Of a stretch of 64,000 bases of DNA, positions 11,918-21,754 are shown one piece after another. How positions within the stretch are numbered: the first letter of the stretch is position 1; each line of letters starts with the position of its first letter. Origin of the DNA: Anthopleura xanthogrammica (taxonomy: Eukaryota; Cnidaria; Anthozoa; Actiniaria; Actiniidae); NCBI GenBank assembly GCA_964019055.1, contig OZ025216.1:8678414-8742413 (forward strand), in the 5' to 3' direction. Below the pieces are notes generated by a model that did no database searches, had not been told where the DNA came from, and saw only the letters and a list, made by a program, of their open reading frames with translations. Position numbers and translations under genes: made by a program.

Positions 11918-12674
11918 AGTAGTAGGGAAATGAGAGTTCTGCAACAATGGATCTATTGTTCTTTCTGCGCCGGTCTAATTTTCGGGGGGGGGGGGGGGGG
12001 TGGTTCAGGTCCAGCTATCGCGAAAAGATGGACCGACCGCCTGTACAAAAATTCCGGTCGAAATCGGGGGGTGTTAAGACAGGGGGTGTGTTTTTAAGAC
12101 AAAATTGAAAATCCTTTGTTTGAGCAACAGATGGTTTGAAGCTTAAAGTTATGAATTTTTTGTCTTCAACGATGTGACGGCAGACGTACTCCGTAGAAGA
12201 GAAAGAGTCCGAAAGATGTTCTTGCCCGATGAAATTTATTTACTCTACGAAAAATTAAGAATATGACGATTATTGTATTTATTTTATTATGGTCTTTTGT
12301 TTAAACAGCTGGCAATTTGAAGAAAGCCGTGTTTTGAATAAATTAAAGTCGATAAACCTTCGTTTTCGTTCTGAAAATTTCTGTTACACTGACAAATGTT
12401 TTATTACTTAAACAGTAAAGTGAACATTATCGTTTCACACGGAAAAATCTTTTGTTCCAGAGGGTTTATTCAAGATAATAACTACACAGACAAGTCTTGA
12501 AAACATGTTTTATTGTTCATCGTATACTGTGTAAACATATTGTCAAAGTAGGCTGGATACAGCAAACATGAACGGCGTTAATGGTTTTGATTTGCATAGC
12601 TTATTCCAGTAAAAATCATCACGAACTAAAGCTTTTCCCACTTGGGTATTGACTTTGCGATCGCTCTCAATCGT
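11918..12674. repeat. Left terminal inverted repeat of the long-TIR element
   Basis: Inverted match to 15197-15935, about 90% or more identical by eye. Includes a G homopolymer at about 11984-12000. The inner end contains the last 16 or so codons and the stop of the minus-strand ORF at 12626-13111. Confidence 0.9.
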
Positions 12675-13111
12675 TCTGATCGTCGCGCAGGTTTTAAGAT
12701 TTTATCATGATATTTGTCTGAATCTTGATAGCTAATCCACTTTACGGGATTTTCTTTACTTGAAGGGGGAGTGGGTAGAAAATCAGGCGGAGGTGGTGGG
12801 AATTGTGTTTTGGGGGTGCTGAACGAGGTGGTAGAAGAGGGTTGATCAAGACTAGTTATGGTACTTAATGGTGTAGAAGGTACCCCCGTTGAAGCTGAAG
12901 CGCCCGCTCTGCTGAGTTCAAGAGTAGGAGTTCTTATTTTCGATGTTAGTCGTTGTAGGAAAGAAGGCGTTTTAGTTTTGGGGGTTACGTAGCCACTATC
13001 ACTGGTGAGACTCGTTGAAGAAACATTTTCTGGAGATTTCAGGCTGGTGTGAAGACTGAGACTAGCTGATGGTGGTGCTTGTGGGGTTTGCACCGTTCCT
13101 GATAAAAACAT
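12626..13111 (-). CDS. Unknown Pro/Ser/Thr-rich protein of the long-TIR element
   Basis: Open frame of 161 codons from ATG at 13111 (an in-frame ATG also occurs at 13120). I do not recognise the family. The N-terminal half is low-complexity Ser/Thr/Pro. The middle has basic patches (QRLTSKIRTP), then a PPPPPDFLPTPP run and a basic tail RRSERLRAIAKS. The last 16 or so residues are encoded inside the TIR. Its 5' end abuts the minisatellite, so it may be the C-terminal remnant of a larger element gene cut by the internal deletion. Integrase-like or virion-tail roles are possible but unsupported. Confidence 0.5.
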   Translation of the reverse strand: MFLSGTVQTPQAPPSASLSLHTSLKSPENVSSTSLTSDSGYVTPKTKTPSFLQRLTSKIRTPTLELSRAGASASTGVPSTPLSTITSLDQPSSTTSFSTPKTQFPPPPPDFLPTPPSSKENPVKWISYQDSDKYHDKILKPARRSERLRAIAKSIPKWEKL

Positions 13112-13120
13112 GGCTATCAC

Positions 13121-13860
13121 GCTATCTGCTATCGATAGCTATCAGGAAGCTATCTGGCTATCAATAGCCTGGCTTTCAATAGCTAGGGTATCTTGGTATC
13201 TGGCTATCGATGAATAGGCTATCAACAGGCTATCAATAGCTTGACTATCAAGCTATGTGGCTATCGATAGCTATGGTATCTGGCTATCGATAGCTAGGCT
13301 ATCAATAGCTTGGCTATCTGGCTATCAATAGTTTGGCTATCTGGCTATCAACAGCTGGGCTATCTGGCTATCCGATAGCTGGGCTATCTGGCTATCAATA
13401 GCTGGGCTATCTGGCTATCGATAGCTGGGGTATCTGGCTATCAATAGCTGGGCTATCTGGCTATCAATAGCTGGGCTATCTGGCTATCAATAGCTGGGCT
13501 ATCTGGCTATCGATAGCTGGGGTATCTGGCTATCAATAGCTGGGCTATCTGGCTATCAATAGCTGGGCTATCTGGCTATCGATAGCTATGGTATCTGGCT
13601 ATCAATAGCTGGGCTATCAGGCTATCAATAGCTGGGCTATCTGGCTATCAATAGCTGGGCTATCTGGCTATCAACAGCTGGGCTATCTGGCTATCAATAG
13701 CTGGGCTATCTGGCTATCATTAGGTGGGCTATCTGGCTATCAATAGCTGGGCTATCTGGCTATCAATAGCTGGGCTATCTGGCTATCAATAGCTGGGCTA
13801 TCTGGCTATCAATAGCTGGGCTATCTGGCTATCGATAGCTAGGGTATCCGGCTGTTAGTA
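13121..13860. repeat. Minisatellite of GGCTATC / GCTATC(A/G)ATAGC units
   Basis: About 30 units of roughly 23 bp (GGCTATCTGGCTATCAATAG plus CTG) between divergently oriented ORFs. Each unit holds a CTATC(A/G)ATAG core; the CTATCGATAG version is a perfect palindrome. Homogeneous in the middle, degenerate at both edges. It sits where the missing internal genes of a full element would be. Confidence 0.95.
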
Positions 13861-13927
13861 GCGTGACTATAAGTACATAAGTATAACTTTGGAACGCTCA
13901 TTTCAATGCATCTTTAGTGGAGTAAAC

Positions 13928-14254
13928 ATGAGTCAATTGCTTTGTGATAATTTTGGCTATTTGCATCTTTTAGCCCATTGTTCCGAACCTCAAAGGAAGA
14001 ATCTACTTGCAACTGCCACTCCCGAACAAGTTCATGTAATGAGTGAAGTATGCCATAATTTGTTACAAGGAACAATTCCGATATCACTAGGACAAAAGGA
14101 AAGATTGAGGCCACACAAGGATAATATAAGAGCGTTAGCTCATGCATCAGTACCATTCAAAACCAAGAAAAAAATTCTGGTCCAAAAAGGTGAAGGCTTC
14201 GTGGGAGAGGTCTTACCTCCTCTAATGAGCGCTCTCAGTCTTTTTCTGCTATAA
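13928..14254 (+). CDS. Small basic protein of the long-TIR element (virion core-like)
   Basis: 108 codons from ATG at 13928; an upstream in-frame ATG at 13889 is possible but less likely. The layout is an N-terminal Leu-rich helix, a segment with PQRKNLL, a central helix with VHVMSEVCHNLL, a Lys/Arg/His-rich stretch (KERLRPHKDNIRAL) and a hydrophobic C-terminus (PPLMSALSLFLL). It resembles a widespread family of short proteins that I associate with adintovirus/Polinton-type elements and that others compare with adenovirus core or membrane-active minor proteins. The frame is intact. The role in the element is inference. Confidence 0.55.
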   Translation: MSQLLCDNFGYLHLLAHCSEPQRKNLLATATPEQVHVMSEVCHNLLQGTIPISLGQKERLRPHKDNIRALAHASVPFKTKKKILVQKGEGFVGEVLPPLMSALSLFLL

Positions 14255-14303
14255 AGAGCACGGCCAAACCTCCAAGACCTTCATTTCACTGGTAGCGGTC
14301 ATC

Positions 14304-14711
14304 ATGAAGAGAAGAAGAGTTTCAGAAGACGAATCTACAGAACCCGAGCTGAGCGAAGATTCCTCTGGTGAGGAGGAGCAGTTTTCAAAATCGGATGAGA
14401 ATGAGATCAATCGAATGGTACGACAACTTCCTAAAAGCATACCGCGACAAAAAGCACAGGATCTACTTCATAGCATGGTAGCATCGAAAGATATCTTGTA
14501 TTGGAATTCCCATGGAGAAATGACTCATCATCAGCGGAGAATTCCAGTAACCAACATGAAAGAGTTGATTGAATATGCTTTACTGCCTTACAACCCAGAT
14601 GTTAGGGCCCCAAGAGGGCTCAAAACTTTTACCAGTGGATTGGCAGAGCTTGATTTGGAGAAGAATCTTATTCGTAACAAAATGCTATTGGCAGATCTGG
14701 TTACTAGGTAG
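14304..14711 (+). pseudogene. Conserved element protein with premature in-frame stop
   Basis: Starts at ATG 14304, 50 bp after the previous ORF, and runs 135 codons to TAG at 14709. The N-terminus is basic then acidic (MKRRRVSEDE). The conserved part contains DILYWNSHGEM, RIPVTNMKELIEYALLPYNP and RGLKTFTSGLAEL, a layout I recall from small proteins encoded next to the preceding gene type in Polinton/adintovirus-like elements. Past the TAG the same frame stays open for 42 strongly acidic Asp/Glu/Ser codons to TAA at 14838, which suggests the TAG is a later nonsense mutation in an acidic tail. Confidence 0.5.
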
Positions 14712-14840
14712 CCAGAGGATGACTATGATACGGATGCTAGTGATAGTGAAACTGAAAGTAACAACGAAACTGAGGAATCCCAAGAGGAAAATGACAGTGA
14801 GGAGCAAGAGGACTCCGAATCGGAGAGTGAGGACGAATAA

Positions 14841-15173
14841 GAAGAAGAAGAAGAAGAAGAAAGAGGGTGTCACGTTTGTCAAGAACCGAAATCGTTTTCC
14901 AAGATATTAGTGGCACAATGTCCGAATTGCTGTTGGCATGAAGCGTATCACAGTCCTCAAAACGAATTAGTCGTTTGTGACGTTTGCTCAAACGCATTTG
15001 CTATTAATGCCAAAAATACAAAACAAATGTTTTATCGTTGCAAAGACTGTGATTCAATGCATACACTTTCTTTAAAATCGAATACGTTTAAACCTCTTGT
15101 TATAACTCAAAAACCTGAAGAGATAGACGAAGAATATAACTCAGACTCTGATATTCCTCCTATGCTTGTATGA
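14841..15173 (+). pseudogene. Cys-rich putative zinc-binding ORF of the element
   Basis: In the same frame as the preceding ORF, directly after its second stop (14838-14840), and open to TGA at 15171. It begins with a Glu run, followed by paired cysteines: CHVC, CPNC, CDVC and CKDC, a pattern expected of two zinc ribbons. It ends in an acidic tail (EEIDEEYNSDSD). It has no ATG near its start; the first GTG is at 14910. It may be the C-terminal part of one long protein split by two nonsense codons, or a separate gene with a lost start. Family unknown. Confidence 0.4.
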
Positions 15174-15196
15174 ATTTTTTTTTTTAAATGGCTAAG

Positions 15197-15935
15197 ACGA
15201 TTGAGAGCGATCGCAAAGTCAATACCCAAGCGGGAAAAGCTTTAGTTCGTGATGATTTTTACTGGAATGAGCTATGCAAATCAAAACCATTTACCGCCGT
15301 TCATGTTTGCTGTATCCAGCCTACTTTGACAATATGTTTACACAGTATACGATGAACAATAAAACATGTTTTCAAGACTTGTCTGTGTAGTTATTATCTT
15401 GAATAAACCCTCTGGAACAAAAGATTTTTCCGTGTGAAACGATAATGTTCACTTTACTGTTTAAGTAATAAAACATTTGTCAGTGTAACAGAAATTCCAG
15501 AACGAGAACGAAGGTTTATCGAATTTAATTTATTCAAAACACGGCTTTCTTAAATCGCCGGCTGTTTAAACAAAAGACCATAATAAAATAAATACAATCG
15601 TCATATTCTTAATTTTTCGTAGAGTAAATAAATTTCCTCGGGCAAGAACATCTTTCGGACTCCTTCTCTTCTACGGAGTACGTTTGCCGTCACATCGTTG
15701 TAGACGAAAAATTCATAACTTTATCCTTCAAACCATCTGTTGCTCAAACAAAGGAATTTCAATTTTGTCTTAAAAACACCCCCTGATCTCGATCGGAATT
15801 TTTGTACAGGCGGTCGGCCTGTCTTTTTGCGATATATAGTTGGACCTGAACCACCCCTCCCCTCCCCCCGAAAATTAGACCGGCGCCGAAAGAACAATAG
15901 ATCCATTGTTGGTGAACTCTCATTTCCGTACTACT
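15197..15935. repeat. Right terminal inverted repeat of the long-TIR element
   Basis: Inverted copy of 11918-12674, with the outer end at ...CCGTACTACT. Its inner end repeats the codons for the tail and stop of the minus-strand ORF although no ORF uses them here. Confidence 0.9.
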
Positions 15936-16105
15936 TGAGTGGTTTGTAAAGCTTGTTTACGGCTTGCAATGTGGTCTTTGCTGGCATATTCGAAGATGAA
16001 TAGATCGTATAGAGGAAGTGAAGGAATGTGGGGAATGTATGTGGTGTAATATGAGTAACATGGGATTGGGTGTCCTGTGTAATTGTTTGGAAAGATGGTA
16101 CTGGA

Positions 16106-16740
16106 GAGAGAGAGAGAGAGGGGGGGGGGGGGGGGGGGGTGGAGGCGGTTGTTTGTACTGCGAGACAAGAGGGAAGAGATGTGTGTGTGAGGAGGATTTT
16201 TATTTGGAGTTTGGGGCGAAGGTTGGAGGGATGAGGGATGGTTAGTGTGTGTGTAAACTATCGGCTCCTGGGGTTGGGAGGGAGAAGGGGTTTGTTTGTT
16301 GTGTGGGACAATAAAAAGGGAAGAGATGAGAGATGGTTAGTGTGTGTAAACCATCATCTACATAGGGTTGGGAGATGGGAGGGGTTTGTTTGCTGTGTGG
16401 GACATGGGAAGAGTTAAGAGATGGTAAGTGTGTGAGTAAACCATCATCTACATGGGTTGGGGGAGGAGCAAGGAATTTGTTTACTGTGAGGGACAGGAGG
16501 GGAGAGATAAGAGATGGTTAGTGTGTGTGTGTGTGTGTAAACTATCATCTTCACTGGTAGATGCATGGAAGGGGTTTGTTTGCTGTGTCGGACAAGAGGG
16601 GAGAAATAAGAGATGATAAGTGTGTGTGTAAACCATCAGATTCTTCTACATAGGGTTCGGGGGGATGTTTGTTTGTTGTTTGGGGCAAGAGGGAAGAGAT
16701 AAGAGATGATCTGTGTTTGTGTAAACATGTGCATATGAAG
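16106..16740. repeat. (GA)n/(G)n tract and about 90-100-bp minisatellite
   Basis: A GA run is followed by about 18 G at 16121-16139. Then come about five diverged units of 90-100 bp, each with GAGATAAGAGATGGT, a GTGTGTGTAAACCATCATCT part and GGGGTTTGTTTGCTGTGTGG. Confidence 0.8.
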
Positions 16741-18267
16741 GATTTGTATGAGAGATGAAGGGGTTAGGTTATAGGAGGAATGTTGTATGTTGAAGACATA
16801 TATCGGTCGGTAGCGTGTCTGGTCACTTGACATTATGCTAGAGTTTGTTTGTTTTTACTCTTGGTTCAGAGGTCCTCTCGCTCCAGTACCTAAGGAGTTT
16901 GAAGCCAAAAAACAGCCACACTAATGACACCTACAAATGTCGGAGAGCACTTTGGAGCAACCAGGGTACTGCTTATTAGGTTCAGAGTAGGCTTCAGCAT
17001 TGATATGTAAGGATTTCTAATGCTGTGCAACTATCTGTATTTTGCTTTTTAATCAGGGTGACTTTGGCATGCACCCTCCAACACAGTAGTTTAGTCCTGG
17101 TACAATGTTTTCCCCATGTCAAACCACATGTCATTCCCTTGAGTATTGTTTTTTTTGTTTACCAGTATCACTTGATAAGATTCAACGTTATTGTTACTCA
17201 AACAAAGAATCTTATTCCCAAGGGAATGACACGTGGACCTTTTTCATGCAGCAGCCATGTTGACTGACAAGAACAATAGATTTTCCCCAGCATAGCCTCG
17301 CATTTAAGCATTTCAGGATGAAGCTACACAAAATTTTTCTCATGGGAATAAACATGCTGCTGTGTGATCAAGGTCCATGGTCAAAAATAGGAAAACATTA
17401 CACCCAAACTAGATTGGTCTTTCATCAGAGCAAAAATTCCATAGCCCTTTTGTTGAGTTCAATTACAGTGAGGACACTTGAACCATGAACACTTGATATT
17501 TTTTATTTTATGAACTTTCTACTGCTTCAAACCTTCTGAAAATGAAGCACTGAACTCAAATCTTATTGTTCAAAATAATTCATATTTCCAATGGATTCAC
17601 ACAAGGGATAAAGGAGAAAAAAGGATGAAAAAACCTCAAAGTGTTCACGGTTCCTCACTGTCACAAGGATGCATCGTGGTCTAGCTTCAGTACAAACAAC
17701 ACCATATAAGGCATATCATGGCAAACAAAAGATGTTTGTACCCAAGCTAGACCACAATGCACCATGTTGGCTCTCAGAAAAGGTCTATGTAGTGTGTTCA
17801 GTAATGGACCTGGGTAAAAAATATTAGTCAACATTCATTCATATGTATCTGGACTAGAATGTCAATCTCTTCTAACACCATAATACCACTTAGATTCTTC
17901 ATAAAAGTATGAGTAATGGATCTTCTTTAATTTTGAGAATAAAAGTCGATACCCACTCTGTATTTGTTTCATTTAATGAAAATTAATTAGAAATAACCAG
18001 GGTAGTAACAAGGTCCTGCTTTTTGAGTGAAATACAGTCAAAGCTCCTCTTGCATCCAGTCTTGTAAGTGACCAGCTCTAGTTTCCACCCTGATTTTGAA
18101 ACCCTGTTTGCAATGGCGCTTATGAGAGCTTCAACTGTATCTGATCACCAATCCCATCAAAAGCACTGATCTCTGTTCCAATGTACCAACAGAGATTACA
18201 CATGACCGAAACAGAAGGAACATAGTACTCTCACAATACAGAAAATATACATGAAAATATATCAATA

Positions 18268-18395
18268 GACCCCTTGCATGTGACGTCAGAGCAGCTCTAT
18301 TTGGAGGGCAAAACAAAAGAATTTTAATCTCCTGAGAATTGGAACCTACCCATTGTTCAGCCCTCCAGCTGCATTCCAAAGTGCTGCAAGGGGTC
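18268..18395. mobile_element. MITE, TIR GACCCCTTGCA, TA-flanked
   Basis: Ends GACCCCTTGCA and TGCAAGGGGTC, flanked by TA, as in Tc1/mariner-type MITEs. Relatives at 26195-26325, 42532-42669 and 47348-47477. Confidence 0.75.
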
Positions 18396-18634
18396 TATAG
18401 ATGCCATCTTGGAAATATGTCCCCTAAAACTCCCACAATGCACTGCAATGCCAGCTCGACCCATTTTTCCTCAGAATGGCTTATTAATATCTAGGTCATG
18501 ATTGGTGCTACCCTTCCCCTCCACTCCCCTCCCTTAACCATTTTCTTCTACCCAAGTTCCAAACCACTGACAATAAGCTTGTCTGTTTCTTGATGGGTGT
18601 CACCCCAGTCTCATCTTTCAGTTTCACATGTAAG

Positions 18635-18910
18635 GCTGAACTAAAGGTTGAATTCTAAATATATTAGCAATCGCATCATGTAGCTATGTGCACATAGCAC
18701 CAAACATATTTATTATTTTATTTAAAAATAGGACTTATTCCAGTCTACACTGTTGCATTCTTTGTATAACTGAACTAAAGGTTGAATTCTAAATATATTA
18801 GCAATCAGATCATTTAGCTATGTGCACATAGCACCAAACATATTTATCATATTATTTTATTTAAAAATAGGATTTTTTTCGGTCTACAGTGTTGCATTCA
18901 TTTGCATAAC
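18635..18910. repeat. Two-copy tandem repeat, period about 135 bp
   Basis: CTGAACTAAAGGTTGAATTC begins both copies (18635 and 18770); the rest matches except for small indels. Confidence 0.85.
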
Positions 18911-20429
18911 TGATTTTTTTTTTACGAATAGTAATATCCTAGCTAACTACCCACTGAATGACCTGACCATGATATAGTTGCAGCATTCTGCACTACATAC
19001 CAAGAGAAGACATTCATTCACAACACGTTTGTCTAAATTCATTCATTGTCAAGATGACGGCCACGACGTCACATGCAATTAGTATCAGATTTACATAATT
19101 TCAATATCAATGATTCTGTCATTGGTTCATTGGACCTTTCTTATGCAGCAGCCTCATTGGCTGAGGGTGTTGGGGTTGTAAAGGGAAGCTCTGCCTAGAC
19201 TCTTGACCCCTTATGCTTTTATAAATTATGCCAAATTTTGGCAAAAGGGTACCCCTTTCATATTACCTTAAAAGTTAAAGTTATCCCATTTATATACACT
19301 TTTCTCACTCGTAATGTCAGTTTACATCAAGATGCAAGCATTCGAGTGCATTCAATATGAAGTTGAAGGCATGAAGTAAAAAGCATAGCTGTGGCATGAG
19401 AAAGGTCTACTGCTATGTACGAGGGAATTCCAAACATCTATTCTCAACCCTTTTTGTCCAAGATTGTCTGGAAATGGTATTTGTAATTAAAAGAGATGCC
19501 AGGCAGTTTAAAAGGGAATTAGGCGTCAATTATAAGAAATAGACTGAGAGATTCTAGAAAATGTTACTTTTGAATTAATTAATTTGAATTAAGTCATAAA
19601 TGCAAAGGAAAATGTGACGTCACAAAAAGTGGATATTGATAGAAGTCCAAAAAGTGGTATTTAGAAAGGCTAATAATTTGGAATAAAAGGTATACGCCGT
19701 TTACATTTACCTAAAAAAGCAACAAAGTAGTAGATATTGCAAAGGAGGCCAAGATGGGTCTAGAATCAGTGTATGTTTTTCAAAATTTTAATATAAAGGC
19801 TCAAAAAAGGAACAAAAAAGGCAAAGAGCCCTGTAAGACCCAGGAACAAATACCCAACGGATGGAAAGACAACTATTTTGTGAAGTTAAAATTCTACGGA
19901 AGGAAAGTCCGATTTTTTCTTCCAAAAAGCTAATGACAAAGAAAATACTAATCTCAAAAATTGTAAATGATACGCATTTAAATTTTTTTTACTGAAATGA
20001 GTATTCAAACGTTTACTTCCGGTTCATTATTACAGCTTCACTTCCGGTTTGTTAACCGTGGTCGCTCTAATGGCCAAATAAGTGTAATATCTTACTCACT
20101 TTCAAACGAAAGCACATAATATAAATAAGAAACTTTAGAACAACCTAAAAACTTTAAAAAATAACGGTAAACATCAAGATTGGAGTCAATTTTCCACGGT
20201 TCACAACGGTTAACATTCAAATCGCGATAAAAAGATATTTTAGAATAATTCTTTTTATTATAGTGTAAATGGCTGTAAACCGTTGTGAACCGTGCTTTCT
20301 TCTTTCGTATTTTATCAAAACCGACAAAAGTATATTTGTTAACCGTAGTTAACCGCTGTAGAACAGTACTATTTCAAATATACGGTAAAATCTCGCCTTG
20401 ATAGAAGTTTCTGTACGTTAGGTAGGCTA

Positions 20430-21062
20430 TAATAATAACTTTAATCCTTTACATACCAAAATGATACAATGGATACAAACATTGAATAAGATTATCAAGC
20501 TATATAATCTATATAATAAAACTATATATAATGAGAAAATATATAGTGAACAATAACATAACTATATAACATATGTGTGAATATATAAAGTTAGAAAATT
20601 ATTAAATATTGTAAGTGTTTAAGATGTCATGACAATATTTGGCGAATAATTTCATAGTCATTTCATCATGCATCAGAAGTAGATATTTAAAAAGATCATA
20701 ATTTTTAAATTGTCTTAGATCCGGGCAAATAACCCCCAGATCATCTAAAAAAGTAATTCTTAGATTTACAAATTTAACATGATTACAAATTAGTAAAAAA
20801 TGATATTCATCACCAACATCTGTTGATGCACATAGGTTACATGTCCGATCATGATAGGCTGTTCTTGTATAGCGACCTGATTCAACAGGTAACCTATGTG
20901 CGGAAATTCTTAATTTTGTCACTGCTTGACGATGTTTAGTATTAGTAATTTTATCTAGGTATTTCTCGAAACCAAAATGTCTCTTTATTGTGGAAAGGGT
21001 GCGAAGTTTTCCACTGTCGCATCCTTTCTTCATTAGGTCAGTCCAATAAAGAGAAAAACAAT
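20430..21062 (-). mobile_element. 5'-truncated LINE, C-terminal part of ORF2
   Basis: The frame 20602-21033 encodes 143 residues resembling the C-terminus of a non-LTR reverse-transcriptase protein: AVTKLRISAHRLPVESGRY, followed by a zinc-like CNLC...H...C motif and a hydrophobic tail. It is cut at the 5' side and followed by an AT-rich 3' region. It lies 3' of SARDH, in the same orientation. Confidence 0.7.
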
Positions 21063-21507
21063 TGTATAGCTTTGACTTAATAAATTTCCCACAGATATAT
21101 ATTACTATATGTTACTTAATGAAAGGGCCTCATTTCGTTTGGTAAATTCATTTCTTCCTTCGTGGGATGGTTCTAAGAGTGATTCTTCTTGGGATTCGTA
21201 CTCCTTGAAAATCTTTGCATTCAAATTAACACCCTAAAGTTCTATGGTTAACGAATTACCGCTACTTTTCGAAGAAAAAAAATGCCATTCTTTGTGACGT
21301 CATGCAATTTACGACATGTGTAGCAGTCGGATATCAGTCGGATTGTATACAAATCCATACCTATATTGAATTACGAAGGATGTACAATGTCATTTTGTCT
21401 CATTATCATAAGGGTGTGATGTGTAAAACAAGAAATATGGGTTATTGAATGTGTTTTTTTGTGATTCGACGGAAGAATTCATGATTTTTAGCATATACAG
21501 ATCGCAG

Positions 21508-21754
21508 ACAATCTTGGACAAAATGGTTGAGAATTTTTGCGTTTTTAAGGATATATTGTGTAAAACACAGTTAAATCCCTCTCCAATGACCCCCCTCCCC
21601 CCAGAACAATGTTGGGTCTGTCGAGAAGGAACTGTGCTAGCCAATGGTACCAACATTGTGCTGGGGGGGAGGGGGAATTTCAGTTGAGGAAATTTCCATT
21701 TTTGATATGATCAAAAATTCTCAACCCTTCTCAACCCTTTTTGTCCAAGATTGT
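21508..21754. mobile_element. Palindromic MITE at the 3' end of SARDH
   Basis: The arms ACAATCTTGGACAAAATGG (21508) and TTTTTGTCCAAGATTGT (ends 21754) are inverted, with an inner inverted pair around CCAACATTGTGCTGGGGGGG. A solo arm lies near 19440. The right arm overlaps the last 14 codons and the stop of SARDH. Confidence 0.7.

Larger units (their letters stand above)
11918..15935. mobile_element. Long-TIR Polinton/adintovirus-like element, internally deleted
   Basis: A 4018-bp unit bounded by TIRs of about 757 and 739 bp whose outermost bases read AGTAGTA(G/C)GGAAATGAGAG. The 5'-AG start and very long TIRs fit Polinton/Maverick elements. Inside are a Pro/Ser-rich minus-strand ORF ending in the left TIR, a minisatellite of about 740 bp, and plus-strand ORFs at 13928-14254, 14304-14711 and 14841-15173. 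The first two resemble short conserved proteins that I recall beside capsid genes in adintovirus/Polinton-type elements. No DNA polymerase B, integrase, packaging ATPase, protease or capsid gene is present, so it cannot be autonomous. No clear 6-bp target-site duplication is seen. The family assignment is inference from remembered protein patterns. Confidence 0.6.
15936..20424. other. Gene-poor intergenic stretch with repeats
   Basis: No exon with a convincing protein is seen. Besides the repeats listed separately (16106-16740, 18268-18395, 18635-18910), it holds fragments of MITE families also found at 22540, 25835 and 40155 (CATTCCCTTGAGTATTGT) and at 21720 (CAACCCTTTTTGTCCAAGAT near 19445). 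An AT-rich patch at 20160-20350 repeats AACCGTTGTGAACCGT in both orientations. Confidence 0.55.

Noticed and set aside
11903..12097. Gly-run ORF in the left TIR and its mirror at 15740-15949
   Set aside because: Created by the G homopolymer in the TIRs; no plausible protein.
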